Source of the DNA: Lentisalinibacter orientalis
GTDB taxonomy: Bacteria > Pseudomonadota > Gammaproteobacteria > Steroidobacterales > Woeseiaceae
Length of the DNA stretch: 64,000 bases
NCBI RefSeq assembly: GCF_040706535.1
Contig: NZ_JAPDRJ010000002.1
Span: 124,001 to 188,000 of the forward strand
Direction of reading: 5' to 3'
Shown: positions 40,699 through 49,699 of the stretch, piece after piece
How positions within the stretch are numbered: the stretch's first letter is position 1
How the letters are laid out: every line of letters begins with the position of its first letter
Notes under the pieces: generated by a model
Told to the model about the DNA's origin: nothing
What the model saw: the letters and a program-made list of their open reading frames with translations, nothing else
Database searches by the model: none
Translations under genes and position numbers: made by a program

Positions 40699-42517
40699 CC
40701 GCGCCCCCCTCGGCAGCGGCTTTTTTCGGTTTGCCCGGCGCGAAGTAGACGATGGTATCGCCGGGCTTGGGTTCCAGCTCGTGCTGCACGGAGAACAGAT
40801 CCACGTCGCCGTCCGGTCCGAGCAGGATGACCTGCATCGCGTCCTCGGGCCGTTCGCTCAGGAAGTCGCTGTAGCTGTAGTTCTCCGAGAGCTTCGTCTT
40901 GTAGAAGGCCCACCCCCGCACGTACAGCCGCCACAGCCGCTCGAACACGGCCTCCTTGTCGAACGCCACGTTGCCCCGGCGCGGCCGCGCGATCGCCTTG
41001 GGATCGTCCTCGGTCTCCGCCCCCATGGGCAGCTGGAAGACGTGGCGCTGGCCCACCTCAGGCGCGATCTGGGTGCAGACCAGCGCGTTGTAGGCGTCGT
41101 TGCTGGTGGCCGCCAGCACCGTGCGCACGTGCGCGAGTTCCACCGACTCCTCGGCGAACTCCGAGAGGATGTCGCCATAGAAGACGGGCACGCCGGCCAG
41201 CCGGGCCGCGCGCAGGTTGTGCCAGGAGGAATCCGACACCAGCACGTTCACCTTCAGTCCCTGCAGCGTGCGGGCCAGCTCGATGGTCCAGGGCGAGGCC
41301 CCGACGATCACGACGCTGTCACGGTGCCGCGACGACAGTCCGAGGCGCCCCGCCAGCCAGTTCAGCGACAGGCCATGGGCGAAGACGGTGGCGAATATCA
41401 CGGCGAACACCAGCGGCAGCAGCACGTCGGCGTCGTAGCCGGCATCGACCAGCCGCGGCCCCATGACACCGGCGGTGGCGGCGGCGACGATACCCCGCGG
41501 CGCGATCCAGGAGAGCAGCAGACGTTCGCGGAACTCCATCTTCGCGCCGATCGTGGCCAGCATGATGGCCGCGGGCCTGGCGACGACCATGATCGCCGCA
41601 ATCAAGGCGGCACCCCGCCAGCCGATCGAGGTGAGGGACTCGACGTTCAGATCGGCGGTGAGCAGCACGAACACCACCGACACGAGCATGATGGTGATGT
41701 ACTCCTTGAACCGCTTCATGTCGCCGATGCCCGGCAGATTCATGTTCGCGACCACAATACCCATGATGGTCACCGCCAGCAGTCCCGCCTCGTGCTGCAT
41801 CAGGTTCGAGGCCTCGTAGACGACGAGCACGAGACCGAGCATCACCGGACTCTTCAGATACTCCGGCACCATGCCGGCGCGGAACGCCCGCCCCGTGAGC
41901 CAGCCGCCGAGGCCGCCGAACACCAGCCCCGACGTGATGGCGAGCCCCACCCCCTGCAGCACCTCGGCCAGCCCCGAGCCCTCGCCGCTGAAGACGAAGA
42001 ACTGGAACACCAGCACCGCCAGCAACGCACCGATGGGATCGTTGACGATGCCTTCCCATTTCAGATACGAGGCGGTGCGGCGGTTCAGCGCGCTCTGGCG
42101 CAGCAGCGGCATGATCACCGTCGGACCGGTCACCACCATGATGGCGCCGAACACCAGCGACACGGCCCAGTCCAGGCCGCCGATGTAGTGGGCGCAGAGG
42201 GTGGCAGCCGCCCAGCCGAACGGCGCCCCCAGATAGACGAGCCGCTGGACGCCGCGGGCCGCCTCCTTCAGCTCGGCCAGCCTGAGGCTGAGGCCGCCCT
42301 CGAACAGGATGATGGCGACGCACAGGCTGATGACCGGGCGCAGCAGGTCGCCGAGTTCCTCGCTGGGATTGATCCAGCCGAGGCCCGGGCCGACGATCAG
42401 CCCGGAACCGGCCAGCAGCACGATGGCCGGCAGGCGCAGGCGCCATGCCACCCATTGCGCTGCCACGCCCAGCGCGACGACGCCGACGATGACGAGGACG
42501 ATCTGATCTTCAGGCAT
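40676..42517 (-). CDS. CPA-type Na+ or K+/H+ antiporter with C-terminal TrkA-N/RCK domain
   Basis: 613 residues. About twelve membrane helices in residues 1-395, including ILFEGGLSLRL, VTGPTVIMPLLRQS and WEGIVNDPIGA (the ND/P motif of CPA1 proteins), then SWIAPRGIVAAATAG. Residues about 400-530 form a NAD-binding TrkA-N domain (VVIVGASPWTIELARTLQG), followed by a TrkA-C-like tail. Such fusions are NhaP-type cation/proton antiporters gated by nucleotide. The ion cannot be deduced. Confidence 0.9.
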   Translation of the reverse strand: MPEDQIVLVIVGVVALGVAAQWVAWRLRLPAIVLLAGSGLIVGPGLGWINPSEELGDLLRPVISLCVAIILFEGGLSLRLAELKEAARGVQRLVYLGAPFGWAAATLCAHYIGGLDWAVSLVFGAIMVVTGPTVIMPLLRQSALNRRTASYLKWEGIVNDPIGALLAVLVFQFFVFSGEGSGLAEVLQGVGLAITSGLVFGGLGGWLTGRAFRAGMVPEYLKSPVMLGLVLVVYEASNLMQHEAGLLAVTIMGIVVANMNLPGIGDMKRFKEYITIMLVSVVFVLLTADLNVESLTSIGWRGAALIAAIMVVARPAAIMLATIGAKMEFRERLLLSWIAPRGIVAAATAGVMGPRLVDAGYDADVLLPLVFAVIFATVFAHGLSLNWLAGRLGLSSRHRDSVVIVGASPWTIELARTLQGLKVNVLVSDSSWHNLRAARLAGVPVFYGDILSEFAEESVELAHVRTVLAATSNDAYNALVCTQIAPEVGQRHVFQLPMGAETEDDPKAIARPRRGNVAFDKEAVFERLWRLYVRGWAFYKTKLSENYSYSDFLSERPEDAMQVILLGPDGDVDLFSVQHELEPKPGDTIVYFAPGKPKKAAAEGGADAQAAPA

Positions 42518-42642
42518 CGGGGATGCTCGCGAGGAAACAGCGGCGTACGGTAACGGCCGCGCCTGCGGCCCGCAACAGCGGGTACGCCCCGCCGGGCCGG
42601 CCCCCGATGCCGCCGGTTTTCTGGCCGTCGATGCCCGAAATA

Positions 42643-42664
42643 CCGTAAAATTAGTAATTTACGG
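42643..42664. promoter_or_regulatory. Inverted repeat CCGTAAA-N8-TTTACGG upstream of the ornithine aminotransferase
   Basis: Perfect 7-bp arms with an AT-rich centre (ATTAGTAA), 50 bp upstream of the GTG start, in the 197-bp divergent region. A TAAAAT hexamer overlaps the left arm and could be a -10. It reads like an operator overlapping a promoter. Confidence 0.45.
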
Positions 42665-42714
42665 ACCAAAATCGGCGGCAGGCGCAAGAGGCCGCCGCGG
42701 GATGGAGTCGCACA

Positions 42715-43935
42715 GTGTCCAACAAGCGCATCGAACTCGAAAACACCTACTGCGCGCAGAACTATCACCCCCTGCCCGTGGTGCTGAGCCGCGGCGAGGG
42801 CGTCTACGTCTGGGACGACGAGGGCCGCCGCTATCTCGACATGATGAGCGCGTACTCCGCGGTCAGTCACGGGCACGCGCATCCCCGCCTGATCCAGGCG
42901 CTCACCCGCCAGGCGGGCGAACTCAGCATCGTCTCCCGCGCCTTCCACACCGACAAGCTCGGGCCGTTCCTGAAGCGCATCTGCGAGCTGACCGGGCAGG
43001 ACCGGGCGCTGCCGATGAACACCGGCGCCGAGGCGGTGGAGACCGCGCTGAAGGCGGCCCGCAAGTGGGCCTACACGGTCAAGGGCGTGGAGCGCGACAA
43101 GGCGGAGATCATCGCCTGCCGCAACAACTTCCACGGGCGCACCATCACCATCGTCGGCATGTCCAGCGAGGAGTCGTACCGGGAGGGCTTCGGCCCCTTC
43201 CCGCCCGGCTTCCGGCTGGTGGATTTCGGCGACGCGGAAGCGCTGGAGGCCTCCATCACGCCGAACACCGCCGCCTTCCTGGTGGAGCCCATGCAGGGCG
43301 AAGGCGGCATCGTGATACCGCCGCCCGGCTACCTGGCCGCCTGCAGGGAGATCTGCCGGCGCCATAACGTGCTGCTGATCTGCGACGAGATCCAGACCGG
43401 CCTCGGCCGCACCGGCCGCTTCCTCGCCTCCGAGCACGACGACGTGGTGCCGGACGGGCTCATACTCGGCAAGGCCCTGGGCGGCGGCATCCTGCCGGTG
43501 TCCATGTTCCTCGCCCGCCGCGACGTCATGGACGTGTTCCGGCCCGGCGACCACGGCAGCACCTTCGGCGGCAACCCGCTGGCCGCCGCCGTCGCGCTGG
43601 AAGCGCTGAACATCATCGTCGAGGAAGACCTGGCGGCGCGCAGCGAGGCGATGGGCGCCGTCCTGCTGGAAGGACTCCGGCGCATCGACAGCCCGCTGGT
43701 GCGGGACGTGCGCGGCCGCGGTCTGTTCGTCGGGCTGGAGATCGACCCGGACAAGGGCAGCGCCCGCGAGGTCGTGGAGCGCCTCATGCAGAAGGGGGTG
43801 CTCAGCAAGGAGACCCACGAGACCGTGGTGCGGCTGGCACCGCCGCTGTCCATCTCGAGGGAGCAGCTCGAGTGGGCGCTGGCGCGCATCGAGGAGGTAC
43901 TGACCGACATGGAGCAACTGCGCAAGGCGTCGTGA
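42715..43935 (+). CDS. rocD: Ornithine--oxo-acid transaminase
   Basis: 406 residues from GTG 42715 (GGAG 7 bp upstream). PLP fold-type I, class III aminotransferase: YLDMMSAYSAVSHGHAHPRL, MNTGAEAVETALKAARKWAY, VEPMQGEGGI, CDEIQTGLGRTGRF and PLP-lysine K253 in LILGKALGGG. These segments match ornithine delta-aminotransferases rather than acetylornithine aminotransferase (ArgD). It makes glutamate semialdehyde, which cyclises to P5C, the substrate of proC in this window. Confidence 0.93.
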   Translation: MSNKRIELENTYCAQNYHPLPVVLSRGEGVYVWDDEGRRYLDMMSAYSAVSHGHAHPRLIQALTRQAGELSIVSRAFHTDKLGPFLKRICELTGQDRALPMNTGAEAVETALKAARKWAYTVKGVERDKAEIIACRNNFHGRTITIVGMSSEESYREGFGPFPPGFRLVDFGDAEALEASITPNTAAFLVEPMQGEGGIVIPPPGYLAACREICRRHNVLLICDEIQTGLGRTGRFLASEHDDVVPDGLILGKALGGGILPVSMFLARRDVMDVFRPGDHGSTFGGNPLAAAVALEALNIIVEEDLAARSEAMGAVLLEGLRRIDSPLVRDVRGRGLFVGLEIDPDKGSAREVVERLMQKGVLSKETHETVVRLAPPLSISREQLEWALARIEEVLTDMEQLRKAS

Positions 43936-43962
43936 GGCGCGCGCAGCAGGAGCAGCCAGAGC

Positions 43963-44946
43963 ATGCCCGGTCCGCCCATCATGATCATCGGCCTGGCGCT
44001 GCTCTCGGCACTGGCCGGCGGATTGCTCGGGTGGTACCTGCATGCCGAGCGCCATCGCCGCCAGCGACTGACGACGGCCGCCACCTGGCAGGAGAAACTG
44101 CAGGCGGAGGAACTGGCCAAGGAACGCCTGCGCAAGCAGATACGCAGTCTCGCCGAGCGGCTGGACGCCGCGCGACGGGCAGACCGGGAGGCGCGCCAGC
44201 GCCTCGCGCGCACCGAGCAGGAACTCGCCGGGGCGGCGGCCACGGCGGACGAGGCATCAAGTGCGCTCACCGATTGCCGCGTGGCGCTGGCGGCGACCAA
44301 TCGCAAGCGCGACGAACTGCATGCCCAGCTGCAGCGTCTGCTCACGCGCAGCCGGGAGATCATGGCGGCCTCCCGGGCGAAGGACGAGAAGATATTCACG
44401 CTGAGCCGGGAGCTCGAGAGCTGGCAGGAGCGTCTGCCGCCGCTGGTCTATCGCTTCCGCGAGAAGGCAGCGGAGGCCACCGCCGCCCACCGGGCGCTGG
44501 ACATGGAGCGGGCCCGGGCGCGGGAGCTGGAAGACACACTGCGCACCCGCATCCTGCCGCTCACCGACCCGCCGCCCGGCGGCGACGGCAACGGCGGCCG
44601 CCGCCATGCCGGGGAAGACGGCGGCTACGGTGGCGATGGGGGCGATGGGGGCGACGGCGACAACGGCAGCGACAGAACGATGCCGGTCCATCGGCCCCGG
44701 GACGACCTCAAGCGCATCCGCGGCATCGGCCCGGTTCTCGAGCGCCTGCTGAACGATCTCGGCATCCACCGGCTGCAGCAGATCGCGCAGTTCGGCCCGG
44801 ACGACGTCGAGCGGGTGCAGGCGGCCCTGAAGGACTTCCCGGACCGCATCGAGCGCGACCACTGGGTGGAGCAGGCACGCGCATTGATCTCAGAGTACCG
44901 GCCCGAGGCCGGTGAAACATCCTGGACACGGAGGACGGAAACATGA
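43963..44946 (+). CDS. Membrane-anchored coiled-coil protein with C-terminal helix-hairpin-helix domain
   Basis: 327 residues. One N-terminal membrane helix (MIIGLALLSALAGGLLGWYL), a long charged coiled coil (about 30-200), a Gly/Asp-rich linker from tandem GGCGAT-type DNA repeats (about 208-240: GYGGDGGDGGDGDNG), then a HhH unit DLKRIRGIGPVLERLLNDLG (about 247-266) and IHRLQQIAQFGPDDVERVQA. This HhH_5-like tail occurs in proteins otherwise unrelated to DNA repair, often joined to membrane or respiratory proteins. Function unknown. The stop overlaps the start of the PEBP-family gene by 4 bp (ATGA). Confidence 0.75.
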   Translation: MPGPPIMIIGLALLSALAGGLLGWYLHAERHRRQRLTTAATWQEKLQAEELAKERLRKQIRSLAERLDAARRADREARQRLARTEQELAGAAATADEASSALTDCRVALAATNRKRDELHAQLQRLLTRSREIMAASRAKDEKIFTLSRELESWQERLPPLVYRFREKAAEATAAHRALDMERARARELEDTLRTRILPLTDPPPGGDGNGGRRHAGEDGGYGGDGGDGGDGDNGSDRTMPVHRPRDDLKRIRGIGPVLERLLNDLGIHRLQQIAQFGPDDVERVQAALKDFPDRIERDHWVEQARALISEYRPEAGETSWTRRTET

Positions 44947-45569
44947 ACCTGACGACGACGGCTTTCCGGGACGGCGAGCGCATCCCCGACGAGTTCTGCT
45001 TCGGCAACCCGGCGGACGAGGGTCACATGACCCTGGGTGCGAATCGCAACCCGGACTTCACCTGGGCGAATCTGCCGGAGGGCACCCGCTCGCTGGTGCT
45101 GCTCTGCGTCGACGTGGACGTGCCGAGCAAGGCCGACGACGTGAACCAGGAAGGACGCACCATCCCCGCCGACCTGCCACGGGTGGATTTCTATCACTGG
45201 GTGATGGTGGATATCCCGCCGGGCACCGATGGCATACCCGCGGGTTCCTGCTCCGACAGCGTTACGCCGAAAGGCAAGAAGGAGCCGGCCGGACCGGATG
45301 GTGCCCGCCAGGGACTGAACGACTACACGAGTTTCATGGCCGGCAATCCCGACATGGCGGGCGAATACTTCGGTTACGACGGGCCCTGCCCGCCGTGGAA
45401 CGACGAGCTGCTCCATCACTACCACTTCGTGCTCTACGCGACGGACCTCGAGCGGGTGCCGGTCGAGGGGAAATTCACGGGCCAGGACGTGATGGCGGCG
45501 CTGGCAGGACACATCCTCGCCGAGTCCCGGGTGGTGGGAACCTACACGCTCAATCCGGACGTCGGCTGA
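44943..45569 (+). CDS. YbhB/YbcL family (PEBP/Raf-kinase-inhibitor-like) protein
   Basis: 208 residues. PEBP-like fold: LTTTAFRDGERIPDEFC, NPDFTWANLPEGTRSLVLLC, VDVDVPS, FYHWVMVDIPPGTDGIPAGS, YFGYDGPCPPWNDELLHHYH. The DPD-like VDVDVPS and GYDGPCPP segments are the anion-pocket motifs. No signal peptide is seen, so cytosolic. Bacterial members have no firm role. Translationally coupled to the HhH protein gene. Confidence 0.88.
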   Translation: MNLTTTAFRDGERIPDEFCFGNPADEGHMTLGANRNPDFTWANLPEGTRSLVLLCVDVDVPSKADDVNQEGRTIPADLPRVDFYHWVMVDIPPGTDGIPAGSCSDSVTPKGKKEPAGPDGARQGLNDYTSFMAGNPDMAGEYFGYDGPCPPWNDELLHHYHFVLYATDLERVPVEGKFTGQDVMAALAGHILAESRVVGTYTLNPDVG

Positions 45570-45590
45570 CGCCTCGTTTCGGCACGCGGA

Positions 45591-46058
45591 TCAGCGCGCG
45601 GCATCCGGGCGGACGGTGAAATCCACGATCCGTATCCGGGTGCCGGGCTCGCCCGCCGGGTAGCGCTGGCCCAGCACCTCCGCCAGGGCGTCGTCCTCGT
45701 AGACGCCGGCGGGGGCGGCCCGGAGCACCCGGGCGTCCACCGGCCAGCCGCTGGCATCCACCTCGACTTCCACCTGCACAAAGCCCTGCCGCTCTCGCTC
45801 GGTTACGCCGGCGGGCGGCACCGGCTCCAGCATCGGCGGCGGCGCCTCCAGTTCCGGCAGGCGGCGGCGCGGCTCGCCCAGCAGCTCGGCGACGTCGAGG
45901 CTGTCGTAACCCACGAGCAGGTCGAGGGGATGCGCCTCCACGGCGATCTCGTCCTCGCCCGTCACCCGTTCGAAGCCGCCCCACAGCTGGACGGCCACCA
46001 CCAGCATGGCGGCGACGACCACGCAGGCAGCGAGGAACGAGGCGAGGAAGCGCAGCAC
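45591..46058 (-). CDS. Single-pass membrane protein with TonB-C-like periplasmic domain
   Basis: 155 residues from GTG 46058. One N-terminal helix (LASFLAACVVVAAMLVVAVQ), a Pro-rich stretch (LPELEAPPPMLEPVPPAG) and a C-terminal domain GFVQVEVEVDASGWPVDARV then EDDALAEVLGQRYP resembling the TonB C-terminal fold. It is too short and lacks a long spanning linker, so it is not a typical TonB. The gene starts 13 bp after the msrB stop. Confidence 0.65.
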   Translation of the reverse strand: MLRFLASFLAACVVVAAMLVVAVQLWGGFERVTGEDEIAVEAHPLDLLVGYDSLDVAELLGEPRRRLPELEAPPPMLEPVPPAGVTERERQGFVQVEVEVDASGWPVDARVLRAAPAGVYEDDALAEVLGQRYPAGEPGTRIRIVDFTVRPDAAR

Positions 46059-46071
46059 CGCTCAGCGCTCC

Positions 46072-46473
46072 TCAACGACCCTCGGGGTCTTCCCCGTCGA
46101 AGGACAGCGCACAGGAATTGATGCAGAAACGCAGCCCGGTGGGTTCGGGCCCGTCCGGGAACACGTGGCCGAGGTGGGCGCCGCAGGCGGCGCACAGCAC
46201 CTCGTCGCGGACCATGCCGTGACTCGTATCCCGCTCGGTGCGGACCCGGTCGCCGGCCAGCGGCAGCCAGAAGCTCGGCCAGCCGGAACCGGAGTCGTAT
46301 TTGTGTTCCGAGCTGAACAGCTCGGCCCCGCAGACCACGCAGGCATAGGTGCCGTCGTCCTTCTGGTTGACGTAGCGGCCGGCGAACGGCGGCTCCGTGG
46401 CGCCCTGCTGGGTCACCCGCCATGCCTCGTCGCCCAGTCGTTCGCGCAACTGGTCTTTCGTCTCTTCCGTCAT
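46072..46473 (-). CDS. msrB: Peptide-methionine (R)-S-oxide reductase
   Basis: 133 residues. Structural zinc cysteines in CVVC (45, 48) and CAAC (94, 97). SGSGWPSFW substrate block, HLGHVFPDGP and catalytic Cys117 in LRFCINSCALSF. Repairs methionine-R-sulfoxide with thioredoxin. Cytosolic and unfused. In a minus-strand unit with the TonB-C-like gene. Confidence 0.95.
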   Translation of the reverse strand: MTEETKDQLRERLGDEAWRVTQQGATEPPFAGRYVNQKDDGTYACVVCGAELFSSEHKYDSGSGWPSFWLPLAGDRVRTERDTSHGMVRDEVLCAACGAHLGHVFPDGPEPTGLRFCINSCALSFDGEDPEGR

Positions 46474-46554
46474 TGCCTCGTTATCCTCCGTCGGTCGTCG
46501 GCCGGCGGCCGTTTGCCGATTGCCGTGGATCGATTCTAGCGCGTCGGGCCGGGT

Positions 46555-48444
46555 TCATTGCTCCCCGTCGCCGGCGAGCTCCAGCAGCAGCCGGTTCATG
46601 CGGCGCACGTAGGCGCCCGGATCCTCCAGCGAGCCGCCCTCGGCCAGGCGCGCCTGATCGACCAGCACCCTCGCCAGGTCCTCGAAGCGGCCCTCGTCGC
46701 TCTCGGCGGACAGGCGCTGCACCAGCGGATGGGACGGGTTGATCTCGAAGATGGGCTTCGTCTCCGGCAGCTTCTGCCCCGCCGCCTCCAGCAGATGGCG
46801 CATCTGGCGGCCGACGTCGTGCTCCGAGAGCACCAGGCAGGCGGGAGATTCCACCAGCCGGCGGCTGACCCGCACGGTCTCCACCTGGTCCTTCAGCAGA
46901 CGCCGCAGCTTCTTCAGGAGCGGCTTCTGCTCCTCGTCCAGCGCCTCCTGTTCCGGACCGCTCTCACCGCCGGGGAGTTCCGCGCCGCCCCTGGCGACGT
47001 CGCTCAGCTTCGTACCCTTGTACTCGGGCAGCTGGCCGATCATCCATTCGTCCAGCCGGTCGTGCAGCAGCAGCACCTCGATGCCCCGTTCCCGGAACAC
47101 CTCCAGCTGGGGCGCGGATCGCGCCTTCTCCAGGCGGTCCGCCACCAGGTAGTAGATGGCCTCCTGGTCGGTCTGCATGCGGCCGATGTAGTCGTCCAGC
47201 GACTGGTCCTGGGTGGTGCCTTCGCTGCGGGTCGTCACGAAGCGCAGCAGCGCGGCGATGCGTTCGGCGTTGCCGGGATCCTCGCCGATGCCCTCCTTCA
47301 GTACCTCGCCGAACTCGTCCCAGATCTTCTGATAGGTCTCCGGGTCGTCCGCGGCCGTCTTCTCAAGCAGCTCCAGGGCCCGGCGGCTCAGTGCGCTGCG
47401 CAGCGCGTCCAGTGTGGGATGAGACTGCAGCAGCTCGCGGGACACGTTCAGCGGCAGGTCGGCGGTGTCGATGACACCGCGGACGAAACACAGATACAGC
47501 GGCAGGAACTGCTCGGCGTCGTCCATGATGAATACCCGCTGCACGTACAGCTTGAGCCCCCGGGGCGACTCCCGGTTCCACAGGTCGAACGGGGCGCGGC
47601 CGGGGATGTAGAGCAGACTCGTGTACTGGCGCTTGCCCTCCACGTGGTTGTGCGACCAGGCCAGCGGGTCCGTCGGGTCGTGGGTGAGGTGTTTGTAGAA
47701 CGCCCGGTATTCCTCGTCGCCGATCTCCGCACGGGGCCGCGTCCACAGGGCGGTGGCCGCATTCACCGTCTCCCTCTCGCCGTCGCCGTCGCCGTCGCCG
47801 GCGGGCATGGTGACCGGGAACGCGATGTGGTCGGAGTAACGGCGGATCAGGTGGCGCAGCCGCTCGGCCGCGGCGAACTCCTTCGCGTCGTCGCGCAGGT
47901 GCAGTACCACGCGGGTACCCCGCTCGGGCCGCTCGGCGGAGCCGATGCGGAATTCACCCTGACCGTCGGATTCCCAGTGGATGCCAGTGTCGGCCGGCTG
48001 GCCGGCCCGCCGGGTGTAGACCTCCACCCGGTCGGCGACGATGAACGAGGAGTAGAAGCCGACGCCGAACTGGCCGATCAAGCGCGAGTCCTTGCGCGTA
48101 TCGCCGGTCAGCGACTGCAGGAATTCCGCCGTGCCGGACTTCGCGATGGTGCCGAGATTGGCGATCACCTCGTCCCGGTTCATGCCGATGCCGTTGTCGC
48201 TGACCGACACCGTGCCGGCCTCGGCATCGAAGTCCACGTCGATGCGCAGTTCGGGCTCATCCTCCATCAACGCCGGGTCGGCGAGCGCCTCGAAGCGCAG
48301 CTTGTCGGCGGCGTCGGAAGCGTTGGAGATCAGCTCGCGCAGGAAGATCTCCCGGTTGCTGTACAGCGAGTGGATCATCAGGTGAAGCAGCTGCTTCACC
48401 TCCGCCTGGAAACCGAGCGTCTCCGCGCTCCGGGTCTCTGCCAT
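46555..48444 (-). CDS. htpG: Molecular chaperone HtpG (Hsp90)
   Basis: 629 residues. N-terminal GHKL ATPase domain with ELISNASDAADKLRFEAL, DNGIGMN and IGQFGVGFYSSF; middle domain ESPRGLKLYVQRVFIMDDAE and DLPLNVSREL; C-terminal dimerisation domain. Client folding and thermotolerance. It appears monocistronic; no sigma-32 promoter was clear upstream. Confidence 0.96.
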   Translation of the reverse strand: MAETRSAETLGFQAEVKQLLHLMIHSLYSNREIFLRELISNASDAADKLRFEALADPALMEDEPELRIDVDFDAEAGTVSVSDNGIGMNRDEVIANLGTIAKSGTAEFLQSLTGDTRKDSRLIGQFGVGFYSSFIVADRVEVYTRRAGQPADTGIHWESDGQGEFRIGSAERPERGTRVVLHLRDDAKEFAAAERLRHLIRRYSDHIAFPVTMPAGDGDGDGERETVNAATALWTRPRAEIGDEEYRAFYKHLTHDPTDPLAWSHNHVEGKRQYTSLLYIPGRAPFDLWNRESPRGLKLYVQRVFIMDDAEQFLPLYLCFVRGVIDTADLPLNVSRELLQSHPTLDALRSALSRRALELLEKTAADDPETYQKIWDEFGEVLKEGIGEDPGNAERIAALLRFVTTRSEGTTQDQSLDDYIGRMQTDQEAIYYLVADRLEKARSAPQLEVFRERGIEVLLLHDRLDEWMIGQLPEYKGTKLSDVARGGAELPGGESGPEQEALDEEQKPLLKKLRRLLKDQVETVRVSRRLVESPACLVLSEHDVGRQMRHLLEAAGQKLPETKPIFEINPSHPLVQRLSAESDEGRFEDLARVLVDQARLAEGGSLEDPGAYVRRMNRLLLELAGDGEQ

Positions 48445-48569
48445 GTCGCCCTCCCCTGGGTGGAACCTGTACCGTGCCCGGATGCGGCACGACGGCGCGC
48501 CGCCGCTCTCCGGGCAGGTCGGAGTGTGGGGACGTTCGCGGTGTTTTCAACCCGCCGAGCGGGTGCGGC

Positions 48570-48836
48570 TCAGGAGTGGCGGGCGGTCCAGCGCGCCGCC
48601 GGCTGACGGGTCAGCCAGGACATCGCGACGACGAGGGCGGCGATCAGGGCAGCCACGAGGAAAGCACCGGCGACCAGCGGCAGGGTCGCTGCCGCGACGG
48701 CCAGGCCCACGCCGATGATGGCGCCCGCCAGGAGCGCGACCAGGCGCGCGAGGAGACGGCGGACCTGCTCCCACAGCAGCGGCACGGACCACACGAAGTC
48801 GTCCATCTCATCCAGATACTGCAGCAGCCGTTCCAT
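48570..48836 (-). CDS. Small two-helix membrane protein, unknown
   Basis: 88 residues from ATG 48836, chosen for GGAAGAG 4-5 bp upstream; an ATG 27 bp earlier is possible. A soluble acidic start (MERLLQYLDEMDDFVWSVPL) is followed by two hydrophobic helices (LVALLAGAIIGVGLAVAAAT and GAFLVAALIAALVVAMSWL). No recognised family. Confidence 0.6.
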   Translation of the reverse strand: MERLLQYLDEMDDFVWSVPLLWEQVRRLLARLVALLAGAIIGVGLAVAAATLPLVAGAFLVAALIAALVVAMSWLTRQPAARWTARHS

Positions 48837-48961
48837 GTTCTCTTCCGCCGAATCCCTCAGCAATCAACACATTCTAACGCTTTCTTCGTGTCAGCGGTGT
48901 GAATTGAACCATAAGACGTCAGCGCGGAGCCCAAGCCCGGCCGTCGGCGCCGCCGGGTGCC

Positions 48962-49144
48962 TCAGCGCACCCGTCTCAGGGCGGGGCGGCTGTCCCGGGG
49001 CGGATCCTCCGCCATGAGCATCGCAGTGCGATTGGCTTCCTTGGCGTAGGCGATGGCTTCGTGCACCCAGCGCCAGCGCTCACGGGTCTCTTCGGTCTTG
49101 AACAGCGCCAGTTGCTCTTCGGCGCCCGGTTTCGGTTTGGACAT
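48962..49144 (-). CDS. Small hypothetical cytosolic protein
   Basis: 60 residues starting MSKPKPGAEEQLALFKTEET. Helical segment RERWRWVHEAIAYAKEANRT, with codon bias typical of the window. The start is set by the internal ATG 49144; the longer frame upstream lacks an SD. No family recognised. Confidence 0.5.
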   Translation of the reverse strand: MSKPKPGAEEQLALFKTEETRERWRWVHEAIAYAKEANRTAMLMAEDPPRDSRPALRRVR

Positions 49145-49214
49145 AGTTTTCGAGATCGAGGTGGGAAGAATCCGTCGTTCTTCTGTCAGTCGGTTCGTGC
49201 GGCCGGTGGCGGCG

Positions 49215-49484
49215 TCACGATTCGTCACGGTCACTGCGGTTGCGATCGCTCCAGTTCCGTTTCACTTCCTCCGCCCAGTTGCGGTAGCCCTTCCAGGTGT
49301 AGAGCGACGGGTCCAGCGCACCGCGGCTGCGCGGCCGGTCGCCGCGCCGTGAGAGCCATTTGCGGTAGGCGTCCCAGGGCTCGCCGTCGCGGCCGTCGTC
49401 CCGGTCGGCCGCGGACACCGTCTCGTCATGGTCCGCGTCCTCTTCCGGGCCCGCGGCCCAGCGGATGTCCTTGTCGTCAGGCAT
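49215..49484 (-). CDS. Small acidic/charged hypothetical protein
   Basis: 89 residues from ATG 49484 with GGAGTGGGA about 7 bp upstream. Acidic N-terminus (PEEDADHDETVSAADRDDGR) and a Trp/Arg-rich C-terminus (LYTWKGYRNWAEEVKRNW). Followed 70 bp later by the 60-residue hypothetical gene. Unknown function. Confidence 0.5.
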   Translation of the reverse strand: MPDDKDIRWAAGPEEDADHDETVSAADRDDGRDGEPWDAYRKWLSRRGDRPRSRGALDPSLYTWKGYRNWAEEVKRNWSDRNRSDRDES

Positions 49485-49699
49485 GGCTGATCCCACTCCC
49501 AGCAGATGGGCGAACATTACGCCGCCGGGGGTGCCGGAGCGAGGAACTGCATCACAATGAACAGCGTTAAAAAAGACAGATAAATCAGCGGGTTCAGCCA
49601 CCCGATTTGACTTAACGGTCGGCGCCGGGCCCCGCGCTGCGGGCTTTTTGACTTAAGCGGGGCGATTACGGGAAAAGGCGGCTGCGCGCGGCAGGGGCG
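49485..49699. other. Intergenic region with TTGACTTAA repeats and a plus-strand terminator-like hairpin
   Basis: 215 bp between two minus-strand genes. TTTGACTTAA occurs at 49604-49613 and 49648-49657 (as TTTTGACTTAA). Between them CCCGC-GCT-GCGGG (49631-49643) followed by C and TTTTT looks like an intrinsic terminator on the plus strand, yet no plus-strand gene lies upstream. AT-rich DNA at 49555-49590 could hold a promoter. No protein gene is supported. Confidence 0.5.
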
